The position numbers were made by a program, and so were the translations under genes. A stretch of 64,000 nt of DNA from Pseudofabraea citricarpa. Lineage: Eukaryota > Ascomycota > Leotiomycetes > Helotiales > Dermateaceae. Shown one piece after another: positions 22,541 to 32,832 of the stretch. The stretch covers positions 1,438,501 through 1,502,500 of the forward strand of contig JAPWGK010000009.1 in the NCBI GenBank assembly GCA_029641185.1. The letters run 5' to 3'. The notes below the pieces were generated by a model, which made no database searches, was not told the origin of the DNA, and was given only the letters and a program-made list of their open reading frames with translations. Within the stretch, counting starts at the first letter, position 1, and each line of letters opens with the position of its first letter.

Positions 22541-24219
22541 CTTGCAGACTGGGGTGGGCGCGGGTTGGGACAGACTCGGCGTATGGTCTCTCTACTTCAC
22601 GTTGATACTTTTTTTGGTCGAAGCTCACCTCGGATTGAAATCAGGCTAGACCGCATCGGGATCCAGCTGTCGATGGTTCACGTGACATCTGGTTCAGGGG
22701 CTGACGTCTGGATTCTGGCCGCTGAGGCTCCACTTGTGTTTACGACGCCTCCGCTGCCAATGAGCCATTTGCTGCAATATATCACGAACTTTAAAGCCCC
22801 ATTCGAGAACCTGCTTATCACGGTTATAAATACTCGGCGGTGATAACCCGGAATTTAGGCAGGCCGAACGCGCGAGAGAGAAGCGGAAGACGAGAGAGAG
22901 ATGAATAGTGAGGAATAAGGGAAGCTGGAGTTCCAATGGTCGTCTCACTTGTTTACTTTCTTTCCTCAGGCTCCGGCCTCGACTTTACCTCCAGTCTCCC
23001 CATTCCGCCTTGGTGAGCTGCGCCACCTCTGGGGAGCGTCGTCGTCAGGTCGGTCAGGGCTTCTTGCGGCGAAGACTGTCACTGAGCAGCTGAAGTCCGG
23101 AGCGGGCGCTTGAGATAGTAAAGGCTCGAAGTCGGGGTCGGATGTAACGGTGCCAACGATAGCCTCCTTACTGCTCAAGTCGCTCAATTCAAGGAAGCTG
23201 TTGGTAAAGTGTTGCAGTCGGTAGATCATCATGCGCCCGACATGGCCATTTAGCGATTGCGAGGCCAAGCAGAGAGAGGGAGATGGACTCACAGGCGGGT
23301 AGGAGGAGAAGAATAGATGTTACGAGGTACGAGGGGATATTGTGAGGGTGATAACCATTTATGAGAACAACAGTTATAGTAGTAGGAGTAGTTGCAAAGG
23401 AATCATCATGGCGTAGAGGCAGATGCAGATGCAGTAGTACAAAATGCATCATGTATTTATGCTGACTCTAAATACAAGCTATCCATGCTGGCTACGGGAG
23501 ACACTCAGCTTAGACTTGTTATGATCTCCCGTGCATGAGACAGAAATAATCATGATGTTCGTGGGCCTACCTGTGATCCTGTCCGACGTTGGATTCTTGG
23601 GTTCTTGGGATCTTGGGTTCTTGATTGCTTCAACTAGTTCAGTGGTCTATAGTGCATAGCATAGTCCACAAACCAGAAGTCACAAGTCACAAGTCGCAAG
23701 TCACAAGTTCACAGGACAGGTAGTACTCCGTAGCTCAGCAGCAGCAGCAGCAGCACCAGCACCAGTGACCCGGGCCTGTGCCTGTGCCCTGCTGCAGTCA
23801 AAATCTGTCCCAGTTTTTGCCTCCCCCGAAGCTACAGGCTACAGGCTACAGGCTACAGACAGCACCTACACCCACCACCCACCACCTACGCTACCACTAA
23901 TTCACCCCCTACAAGCCCCTAAAGCCCCTACAGCCCCTACAGCCCCCCTCCCACACCCCCCTCAAATTCGATATTCCGCCTTGTCGCCTCACTAACCTCA
24001 GGCAGCACAAACGCCAGCCAGCAACGCCCGTGCTTGCTCGCTCTCTCGTCTGCAGAAAGCAACGGCAATCAAGCAGCCTTTCATCATTCAACCTCAACCC
24101 AACATCACCCTTTCCATCTTCCCACCTCCAGCGATTCTCTTCAATCCCCAAGTCCACGTCGACCTCTGATCCCCTTCGATACCCTACTCCAACCCCTCTC
24201 CATCCTCCCGTCCGTCAAC
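22541..24219. other. Long promoter/leader region shared by uL24m and Rho1 genes
   Basis: No gene is supported. The 900 bases before the Rho1 start are full of short tandem repeats: TTCTTGGG-type units near 23594-23625, CACAAGT-type heptamers at 23681-23708, CAG triplets at 23736-23753, GCTACAG heptamers at 23831-23858, and C-rich CCCCTACAG units near 23905-23945. Pyrimidine-rich tracts near 24060-24210 are usual for fungal leaders. Confidence 0.5.
23681..23858. repeat. Cluster of short tandem repeats upstream of Rho1
   Basis: Four heptamers of CACAAGT type (23681-23708, one with C-G instead of C-A), six CAG triplets followed by CAC-CAG pairs (23736-23762), and four perfect GCTACAG heptamers (23831-23858) lie within 180 bases. 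They sit 360-540 bases before the Rho1 start codon. Confidence 0.85.
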
Positions 24220-25184
24220 ATGGCGGAGATCCGTAGAAAGCTCGTTATTGTAGGCGATGGTGCCTGCGGTAAGACCTGTTTGTTGATGTAAGTACCCATC
24301 TATCTATCTGGGCCCATTTAGCCTCACATTCGCCCAATCTGCTCCGTGCTGATCTTGTTGCAGTGTATTCTCCAAGGGTACTTTCCCAGAGGTAAGGCTG
24401 CGTCAACTCCCCTCCCCCAAACAAGGCGAAACCCCGACCTCACACCGGCTCCAACGACATCGCGTCAATCATTACAACACCCTCCCATATCACAACACGC
24501 TGGCAGATGGTTACACATGCAGGAATGTCGGGCTAATGCGTTGGGCACTTAGGTCTATGTCCCAACTGTCTTCGAGAACTATGTTGCCGATGTCGAGGTT
24601 GATGGAAAGCACGTCGAGTTAGCTCTATGGGATACGGCTGGCCAAGAAGATTACGATCGTCTCCGACCTCTATCATACCCAGATTCGCATGTCATCCTCA
24701 TCTGTTTCGCCGTCGACTCCCCAGATTCCTTGGATAACGTTCAGGAGAAGGTACGCATCCCCCTGAGTTCATCGCGGATAAGGACGAACTAACACGTGCC
24801 TTGCTACAGTGGATCTCTGAAGTCCTTCACTTCTGCCAGGGGCTTCCTATCATCCTCGTGGGATGTAAGAAGGATTTGCGTTACGACCAGAAGACCATCG
24901 AGGAGCTCCACAAGACCAGCCAAAAGCCAGTTACCCCCGAACAGGTAAGCACATGTCATCCTCGGATATCCACCATAATTCATGGCACGGGCATGGTTAG
25001 GGCATAATAATGCGGAAGCTAACGCATTTGATAGGGTGAGGAGATCCGCAAGAAGATCGGAGCTTACAAGTATCTCGAGTGCTCAGCAAAGACCAATGAG
25101 GGTGTCCGTGAAGTCTTTGAACATGCCACGCGTGCGGCTCTCTTGACCAAGAAGAAGGAGAAGAAGAAGTGCATTGTTCTATAA
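24220..25184 (+). CDS. rho1: Rho1 small GTPase
   Basis: Rho1 is the membrane GTPase that controls glucan synthase, protein kinase C cell-wall signalling and actin. Exons are 24220-24287, 24364-24391, 24553-24750, 24810-24944 and 25035-25184, giving 192 residues. All G motifs are intact: GDGACGKT at 12-19, switch [10 protein letters not shown] at 34-42, DTAGQE at 59-64, GCKKDLR for guanine specificity, and SAK. A basic stretch (KKKEKKK) precedes the CaaX box CIVL, which predicts geranylgeranylation. The second exon is only 28 bases. Intron 2 (161 bases) is long for this genome. The identity as Rho1 rather than Cdc42 or Rac rests on the N-terminus [20 protein letters not shown] and on the KISEVLHF-like segment [13 protein letters not shown]. 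Confidence 0.97.
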
Positions 25185-26900
25185 AGTCACCCTCATAATC
25201 TCTCTGGCCCGATGCGATCGGATTCTCCTTATATTCTCGAACCGGCTCGGCTACCCTGATGATGGGCGTGTGCCGGACATACGAGATGTTTGCTTGTAAG
25301 AGTAATAAGCTCTTATCCGGTAGTAAATCTATCAATTGTTGATAATCAATCGCCTCCCAATCAAATCCTCGCAAACCCTCTAAACTACGACCCTCTTGCT
25401 CTCAAATCCCGGGTTCGGAGCTCATCTCTTCAGCATGGATTCCGTGCTACGCTATTTCTCCTCTGTGCTGCGGTTTTTCGTTTTTTATCTTCTCTGTCTG
25501 CAAGATCTTTTTTTCTCCGTGGTTTTTCCTTCTTGTGCGGTTAAGAGTGGAATCTGGTATCATAAGGACTATGCGTGCCGTGTTTTGCGTTCGTTCTTCC
25601 CCTTGGGTGCTGCTTTGTGTTGTTGAATGATTAGGGGGCGAAGGTGAAGGTGAACTATTGCAGGGAAGGACAATTGGAACGGCGGCTGCGCATTCTGTAT
25701 GGTGTAATAGCAATAGGCGTAGTCTATCAAGAGATGTTTTTCGAATTTTTGTGCTGTGAGTTTCTCTATAAGTGTTAGCCCTGACCCAACTTTTCAAGGG
25801 CCTGTTATTCTGTATATGGCCATGTACCTCTGAAAACCCGGTGACCAAGTTTCGGGTCTGCTCTGACTAGGTCTGAGTGCTATGGTATGGCTTACTATGC
25901 AATGATGTACTATGCTAGCTAGTAACTTGAAACACACAGTACATCTCTGTTTCCAAATGTACCGAAAGTCCGCAGCCAATAAGCAGTAGGTTTATCTTCT
26001 TCGCCCCTATATCTAATGCTCAATTCTCGGTTATCAATTCCCAATTCTCAATCCCCACCCAGGTACTTGAGACATCTATCTGTTGTTGGCCCTCTCTGCT
26101 TCTTGGGCTTATAGATGGGAGGTGAGAAGTGGACGGTACTGCGTACCGGCCTTGAACTCAAATAAAACATAGTTAAGTTAGGTAGGCCGGTAAGGAACAC
26201 TGGCTGGTTGTTTTGTGAATTACCAGTTAGTGACTTCTTGTTCTTTTATTTTGTTTTGTGTATATCTGTAGTCTACTGCGCGTCTCTTTGGGTTTCTTGC
26301 TTTGTGGCTTCTAGGTTGGTTTTGATAGGGCTTTCCATGGAGAGGAGGTCGGCTTTTAGGTTTTTCTTTCTTGCTTCTTCTTCTTCTTGAGATTGATGGG
26401 AGGGGATCGTAGCATGCAATATATAAGTATTGGGAGATGGCTTGTTAGCTGTTAAATAACGTGGTTCGTGACATTACTTCATGATGCACTCATGCACCTG
26501 TAACCAGGCACACTGCACAAAATACGAACAACTGCAGTTAAATCTTCTGGTTTCCGATTTTGCTCTTGGTCAGTATACTGCTAAGTACACTTATAGGGGA
26601 GATCGGACGCCTGTTGCCATTGCCTATATGTCTTTTGGAAGGAGTCTTCCGTCTCTCTTTTTAATCAACACATCCATCCTTGCCACCAGCTTACGTCCTG
26701 AATCTAAGGCTTTGAGGTTTGTGCTCTCCACTAATATTATGCTTTCGTAATATCACACTGTCATCATTCTACTCACAACCTCGTGCAACTCTGAATCAGT
26801 AACCCCATTTTATATCTTTCCTGAATTTAGAAATGAATCATAGCGGCCATTGCGGTTCGGCTAAAGAAAACAGCAAAGGAGATCAACAACATAATAAACT
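25185..26900. other. Gene-free stretch after Rho1
   Basis: The first few hundred bases are the Rho1 3' flank. The rest shows no supported gene. Base composition is ordinary up to about 26900, where it changes to the AT-rich island. Confidence 0.45.
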
Positions 26901-26999
26901 GATGTGGCGGCCTATTGGTCTGTGTTAACGTGCTAAACAGCGGATAGGTGATGTATAACTATAGTTAGTACTGGCCTTTAACATGCCTAGAAGACGTTT

Positions 27000-28500
27000 C
27001 CTACCAATGCGGATTCTATCTACATGACAGGCTCTTTATAAGAGATTCGGGTCTCCGCACGTGGCAGCAGCAGGAATACTTTGTTCATAAAGGGAAGAAG
27101 AAGATTCTGTGGACTTTTTTAATCACGACAGGACAAAACAAAGAACTATCTAGCGTTTCAATAACTCGTAGGCCTATATAATCATAGGATTTGGTGCTAT
27201 AGCTAAAGTTATTAAGCATATGTTTAGAATATCACTCGTTTCTTTTGTGAAATAGTAGATTTTAAAGCCTTTATATACAAACAGGGCTATTTTTCATCTA
27301 ATCAGACTATACTAAAGACAGAATATATTTGAAGATTAAGGTTAGTTGCTAGTACTTGCTATAAATTAATATTATAAAAGTAACAGGGGAAAGAAATCGA
27401 CTACCTTATAGCAGCCCCTTTTATATTATACTATAGCCTTTATACTAACACCTCCCTATTATATTTAGCTAGAGTATATCTTAAGTTATTATACAAGTAA
27501 GTATCTAGTTTAACTAGAGTATCAGGTCTAACCCTCTTCTAATACACACACCTACCTCTAGGAGTTATTATATAGATTAGTTATCCTACAAAATAGAACG
27601 AGCACGCTATAAGTTAATAACATCCAAACAATTTAGGTTAAATACTTATATTAGAGCTAGGGTTACGAGACGGGCCGAGCAAAGGCGAACTTAACGCCCG
27701 CAAGCGACAAGAGGATCCTATATAATATCGAGAAGTCCTTAATCGGATTAATAGATACAAGCATATAGTAAAGCGAACAAGAAAAGCTTCGAAGATATAT
27801 CGTAGTATAATATTAGGAACAGGTATTACTACTATCTAACTACCTAGAGTATCTAAATATATAATCGTCTCGAATATCTTATCAGAAATATAATATACGA
27901 GTATTCGAGCTATAATACCTCTATAGATTTATATAACAGATCTAACTTGGTTAGGTTCTAGGTTAGTACCTTAGTCTCCTTATATTTATAAAGCTAACCG
28001 CAAATTATAAAACGGCGGCTATAGCTTTCTCGACCGTTAAGGAAACTATAGACGTATACTAATACCTGCGTACTACGAGGGGAGCGGCAGCCGGTAGTAC
28101 GATCAACGTTATCTATAATCTCGAGCAGACGCCTTAGCTATTATATATTGATACTCCGTCTAAAGACTTCTTTTAAGATATGAGACGAGTCAGAATTTCA
28201 AAAATATCCGTACGATATACACGACGAAAATTGGGACACTTATCTCTCCCCCTCCAGATATTATATAACACGTAACTGTTATATGTTGAAATCCTGCCGA
28301 AAGGCTACCCTTTTGACACGGGATGAGTTAGAATCTCAAGATACCTATACGATACGTACGACGATTATATCTATAGCAAGAAGATTTGACATTAGACCCA
28401 AATAAACATTCGGCTTACATGAGACCTCCCTAAACGCTACCTTACAGCCTTATCTAATCATATATTTCTTATTACTGTGATTTTTGTAGTAATTCCCACA
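27000..28500. repeat. AT-rich, RIP-like degenerate repeat island
   Basis: The sequence is very rich in TA dinucleotides (many TATA, CTATA, TTATA words) and poor in CA/TG steps compared with its flanks, with stops in all frames. This is what repeat-induced point mutation leaves in old transposon copies in ascomycetes. A few GC-rich scraps survive (near 27670-27700 and 28080-28100). No reading frame can be followed long enough to name the original element. Confidence 0.65.
28148..28362. repeat. Diverged direct repeat of about 80 bases
   Basis: Two segments, about 28148-28230 and 28284-28362, align as a direct repeat. Both start TTGA, hold GA(C/T)GAGT(C/T)AGAAT(T/C)TCAA, and end with a TACGATA(T/C)..CGACGA block. 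Many of the differences are C/T or G/A. They lie inside the AT-rich island and may be remains of terminal repeats or of a tandem unit. Confidence 0.6.
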
Positions 28501-29633
28501 CCCTCTTGACTAACCTTGCCTGTCCTCACGTAAAACTCGAGGACGGATCATTTGCAATACGCCCTAATAATCGGACCTCGGAAAACCAAACCTCAAGAGT
28601 TTCTGCTATTGAGACAATGAGCTCCTCGAACGATATGCTAAAGTAGGCAGCAGCTATCCAAACGAAGCAAGTAGAATTATCAAGAGTGAACAACACAACT
28701 ACCCCGAATCCTGTGAGGAAATGGCCATATAAAAACGGCTATCAGATCGACACGGCATTCTCTAAGGGACGGTAAAAAAAACCGTTATGCTCTCGTTCCA
28801 GAACCTTTTAGCTTATGGATTTGGTCTAAAAAGGAACAGACATACCTCAACCTCACCCTCGGACAATAATCTCGGAACCGACCTCTCATCAGACATATTA
28901 GGGTGTTGAAAGGTGGCGGTGCTGTTAACACCATTTCAGAGATGCAAAGTGCCAAGGCTGCTTCGACAAATTTTCTCAATTTTGGTAATACTATTGATTC
29001 CTCGGCCCAGATAATAATCCAGGGTCTTGTTTGAATCCTCAACCAAAGTGGGTTTGTCTCCACTATTAGATCTCGAGACGAAGCTGCATAACGCCAACCA
29101 TCATGACTACCATAGCTCGCAAATCGTAATGCTAATACTCTCGAAAGGTAACTTAAAGTAATGTTGGAGAAAACGAAGATTGAACCTGGTCTTGTTTATG
29201 TTGAATGATAACTAAGGAAAACTTAAATTGATACTTAATGGTAGCACTGACAGGGTCGTGTCTTTGGCGTATTACTACAAAGGCTAATATACTTTCCTTT
29301 TTGTAAATTGAATAGGTGGCTGGGAGGCTACATGGACTTTGATACTTTCACTATCTGCGTTTTAGACTTCAAGCGTAATGGAAATAGCTCTATAGAAGAA
29401 TTACGGTAGCACTAGGATGGTAGAGAATCCACTTTGTTTATATGTGTTATATACTAGACCAGAAAATCACAGGTGGGTATTTTAATAACTTCTAATCTAA
29501 GTTTTTCAACTCGTAAAAAAGAAAAGTAGAAGGCTGGTATTACTTAAAGCCTTGGTCAGCTCATGCTCTACGGTTTGAAACAGGTAGGGAATAAGAGACT
29601 TACTCCGCCTGACAGATTATAGAACAAGCATCA
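28501..29633. other. Unexplained stretch between AT-rich island and tandem arrays
   Basis: No gene is supported. Composition is intermediate. The longest open frame (minus strand, 28785-29063) begins at a GTG codon and has no motif. It may be old mobile-element sequence, but nothing identifies it. Confidence 0.4.
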
Positions 29634-30008
29634 ACAACCGCTAAATAAACGCTAACAACTATAAGAAATTATCCATTGACCGCCGTTTTTCTAGGACGTT
29701 AAGGAAATCATAACCTTCTTAACAACTAGACAGTTGTCGGATAATCGAATAAGTTTTAACAACCGTCAAATAAACGCTAATAATCACTAGAAATCGTTTA
29801 TCAGCCGCCGTTTTTCTAAGACGTTAAGGAAAGTATAACCTTCTTAATAACTAGACAATTGTCTGACAATCGAATAAGCATTGACAACCGTTGATAAAAC
29901 GCCAATAACCGCAAGTAATTGTTTATTAACCGCTGTTTTCTAAGACGTCAAGGAAAGCATAACCTTCCCCTTCTTAACTAGACAGTTGTCGGATAAGCGA
30001 GCGACAAG
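29634..30008. repeat. Tandem array 1: three 125-base units
   Basis: The word ACAACCG recurs at 29634, 29759 and 29884, exactly 125 bases apart, and the flanking text aligns along the whole unit. Each unit holds a CCGCYGTTTT-CTA(A/G)GACGT(T/C)AAGGAAA segment followed by CTTCTTAA and ACTAGACA(G/A)TTGTC. In units 1 and 2 GTTAAG and CTTAA(C/T) can pair as a short stem. Units differ by scattered substitutions, mainly transitions. Confidence 0.88.
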
Positions 30009-30060
30009 CGAGCAATAGGGGGTAAGCAAAGCTGCCCTACCGACTATACAGCTGGCTTGT

Positions 30061-30810
30061 AAGAACCAACAACATTGTCTTCTTGACAACTACGCACTTC
30101 AATCTAAAAACCTCGAACTCCTCGATCATCACGATTTAAGCACTCGTCGAATGTGTAAGCAACACTTAAGTGAGCACCTTTAGGTAAGTTAACGTGTCTA
30201 CTCCACTAACCACACAAACCAACTTATAAGAACTAACATCATAGTATTGTTGACGAACTGAGCACTTCAAGCAAACCTTCAACAGGTGAACTTCTCGAGC
30301 ATCACGACTTGAGCACTCGTTGGATGAATGAGCAAGCAACCTCAGGTAAGTTAACGTGCCTACTCCACTAACCACACAACCAACTTATGAGAACCAACAT
30401 CAGAGCACTATCAACGAACCGAGTACGTTGAGCAAGCATCTAACAGGTGAACTTCTCGAGTATCACGATTTGAGCACTCGCCGAATGAACGAGCAAACAA
30501 CCTCAGGTAAGTCAACGTGCCCACTGACCATGCAATCAGCTTGCAAGAACTAATATCGTAGCTCTATTAACGAATTGAGCACTTCGAGAAAACGCCCAAC
30601 GACCGCACGACAAGTGAGCAACCTCAAGTAAGTAAGCGTGCCTACTCCACTGACCATGCAGCCAGCTTACAAGAGCCAACTTCATAGCTCTATTAACGAA
30701 TTGAGCACTTCGAGCAACGAGCGAACGACAAGTGAGCAGCACCGAATACCAGGTAAGCCAAGGTGCTCTACTGACTATGCACTGGCCCTTCGGAACTGAC
30801 ACCATGGCTA
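30061..30810. repeat. Tandem array 2: about six units of 120-167 bases
   Basis: Homologous starts (AAGAACCAAC and variants) are at 30061, 30228, 30389, 30545, 30671 and about 30789. Shared blocks include GAGCACTTCGAGC, AACAGGTGAACTTCTCGAG, ATCACGA(C/T)TTGAGCACTCG, CTCAGGTAAGTTAACGTG and CTACTCCACTGACCA. The last units are shorter because the middle CTCGAG..CACTCG block is missing. Position of breaks between array 2 and the normal sequence after 30810 is approximate. Confidence 0.85.
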
Positions 30811-30984
30811 GATTCTGTTCAATTGTTGCAAACGCATTATCTTGATCCGCCGCAATTTGTGGCTGCGGTTCTTGTGTGCATCGCAGATCTTGGTGGTGCT
30901 TATCCCAATAAGAACAAGTTCACACTTTGTCCGCAGCGTCTTCTTTGATACCATCGACAAGGAGACATCTTCACAGAACCCCAA

Positions 30985-31500
30985 GACCAAGAAGATCACA
31001 GTCTATCCAAACCCTCTTCGAAAAACTGTCGTACTGTCGACAACAAACGACCAGGAGATATCACCACCTCGTACTTGTCTTCAAGCAATAACCGTAGAGT
31101 AAGAAGCCCACAGTCTATTCAAAGCCTCTTCGAAATACTGTCGACAACAAACGACCAGGAGAGATCACCACTTGGCACTTGTCTTTAAGCAAGAACCGCA
31201 GAGTAAGAAGCCCACAGTCTATCCAAAGCCTCTTCGAAATACTGTCGACAACAAACGACCAGGAGAGATCACCACTTGGAATTTGTCTTTAAGCAAGAAC
31301 CGCAGAGTAAGAAGACCACAGTCTATCCAAAGCCTCTCAACGCCGTCGACAAAAGACAACGAGATATCACCACTGAGTCCTTGCCCCAAGCAAGAACCGC
31401 CAGAGTAAGAAGACCACAGTCCATCAAGAACGTCTTCTCAACACCGTCGACAAAGTGCAAAGGAGGTATCGACACTCGGCATCAAACCAGAACCGCCAAA
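30985..31500. repeat. Tandem array 3: five units of about 104 bases
   Basis: The word CACAGTCTAT (or CACAGTCCAT) recurs at 30998, 31109, 31213, 31317 and 31415, so periods are 111, 104, 104 and 98 bases. Each unit reads CACAGTCTATCCAAAGCCTC, an ACCGTCGACAA or ACTGTCGACAA block, GAGATATCACCAC, then AAGCAAGAACCGCAGAGTAAG. The middle two copies are nearly identical; the outer ones are more diverged. The array ends about 65 bases before the start codon of the acidic orphan gene. Confidence 0.9.
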
Positions 31501-31564
31501 GCCGCATACTGTACTGTCGCCAAGCCCCTCATTCCGAGAAGAAGAGAGAAAGAAATCTTCCAAG

Positions 31565-32638
31565 ATGTGTCTCACCACCCTGTACGGCTACGCGGACTGT
31601 GCCTGTCTTCGCAAAGTCCACGTCATTTGCCAGCCCTACATTCGCCAGACTCATAAACAAATCGACGACAGCCCTTGCAAAGAGCAGGTATTTGATGCCT
31701 GCGTCGAAGTCGGAACGTGTGGCGACCCCAAGGAGAACCCAGAAGTATGCAAGCAATGGTTCGGGCGGGAGGTCGAAGAGTGGGAGTTTGAGTCCGAGAA
31801 GCAATACAGCGCTCGGCTGGCTGCTCCTCCTCCCAGCGTCTGGGACCCGGAGGAGGAGCACCAGGCCGAGATGGACTCTGCCGTCGAGAGGTTGGAGGGC
31901 ATGGATATTGACGACGAAGACAGCGATGACGAAGACAACGATAACGAGAACGTCGATCCTGCTTCTACTTCTTTCGCTGCCATTCCTCATGTTGCTGCCA
32001 AGGATGCTGAGCACAACAAAGATGACGCACTGAAGAGCTCTAAGCGTGTCAGGTTTGCTGTTTCTCGTGTCGAAGAGAGTATCCAAGCTTTCGACAGTGA
32101 ACGTCGCGCTCGCCTGGAAGCAGAGTCCCGCTGGGCTCTCAAAGCAGCCAAAGAGCAGCACTCCAAAGAGGCAACCCAGAACAAGGTCGGAGGAGAGCTC
32201 GATAAGAAGCGGAAGTGGATCACTGACGATTCCGACGAGGAGGAAGAGGAGGAGCAGCAGACACTTCCAGCGTTGAAGAGAGTTAGTTCCGAGGATGCGC
32301 AAGAGGTCGCCATGGCCCATCCAGCTTCAGAAATCCAATCCGAGGATGGCATCGACCATCAATATTTCGATCTTCGTGCAGAAGTGCAAATTCAAGACAG
32401 GCTCTACCACGCGACGGAAGAAGTTGATTCTGAAGATGAAGGAGATATTATGGACGAGGAAGATGATATCCTAACGGTATATCAAGAAGAATATGATGGC
32501 GACGGAGAAGACCTCATGGAGGATGATAACAACGAGGATAGTGATGAGGATAGCGATGAGGATGGTAACGAGGATAGTGACGAGGATAGCGATAAGGATA
32601 GTGACGAGAGTGAGGAAGATTACCTGGGCCCCATCTAG
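31565..32638 (+). CDS. Orphan acidic protein with Cys-rich N-terminus
   Basis: A single-exon gene for 357 residues; I do not recognise the family. Residues 1-70 hold eight Cys with some pairing (CACLRKVHVIC, CKEQVFDACVEVGTC, EVCKQW), which suggests a small metal-binding or compact fold rather than secretion, since there is no signal peptide. The remainder is acidic and probably disordered: DIDDEDSDDEDNDNEN, a nuclear-signal-like KKRKW, EEEEEEQQ, and a final tail of repeated EDSDED units coded by imperfect 12-base repeats (about 32530-32610). A VRFAVSRVEE segment and an Arg/Glu helix sit in the middle. It lies at the edge of the repeat-rich region, directly behind array 3, which would be its promoter. 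A lineage-specific nuclear protein is a fair guess. Confidence 0.6.
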   Translation: MCLTTLYGYADCACLRKVHVICQPYIRQTHKQIDDSPCKEQVFDACVEVGTCGDPKENPEVCKQWFGREVEEWEFESEKQYSARLAAPPPSVWDPEEEHQAEMDSAVERLEGMDIDDEDSDDEDNDNENVDPASTSFAAIPHVAAKDAEHNKDDALKSSKRVRFAVSRVEESIQAFDSERRARLEAESRWALKAAKEQHSKEATQNKVGGELDKKRKWITDDSDEEEEEEQQTLPALKRVSSEDAQEVAMAHPASEIQSEDGIDHQYFDLRAEVQIQDRLYHATEEVDSEDEGDIMDEEDDILTVYQEEYDGDGEDLMEDDNNEDSDEDSDEDGNEDSDEDSDKDSDESEEDYLGPI

Positions 32639-32832
32639 ATAAACTGTCACGTATGAGTATTAGAGTAATATGCAACAAGACTCTTGCATAACCTCTGGGC
32701 CTTGGAAAAGAAAAACCGAATTTTTCTCCTAGGGTCCAATACCTAGGAGCAGAAGATTGGGCAAGAAGAAGTAGAAACGGCACGAATCAATGTCTAGTTG
32801 TAAAGCAATGTAAATTCTATTCTTTGTTGCGT

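Noticed and set aside
28785..29063. Minus-strand frame of 92 codons beside the AT-rich island
   Set aside because: Begins at GTG, no known motif; could be a transposon scrap but nothing supports it.
31172..31656. Possible coding of tandem array 3 (frames with repeated RRPQSIQSLSTPST text)
   Set aside because: The periods 111, 104, 104 and 98 are not all multiples of three, so phase is lost between units; the peptides are by-products of the DNA repeat.
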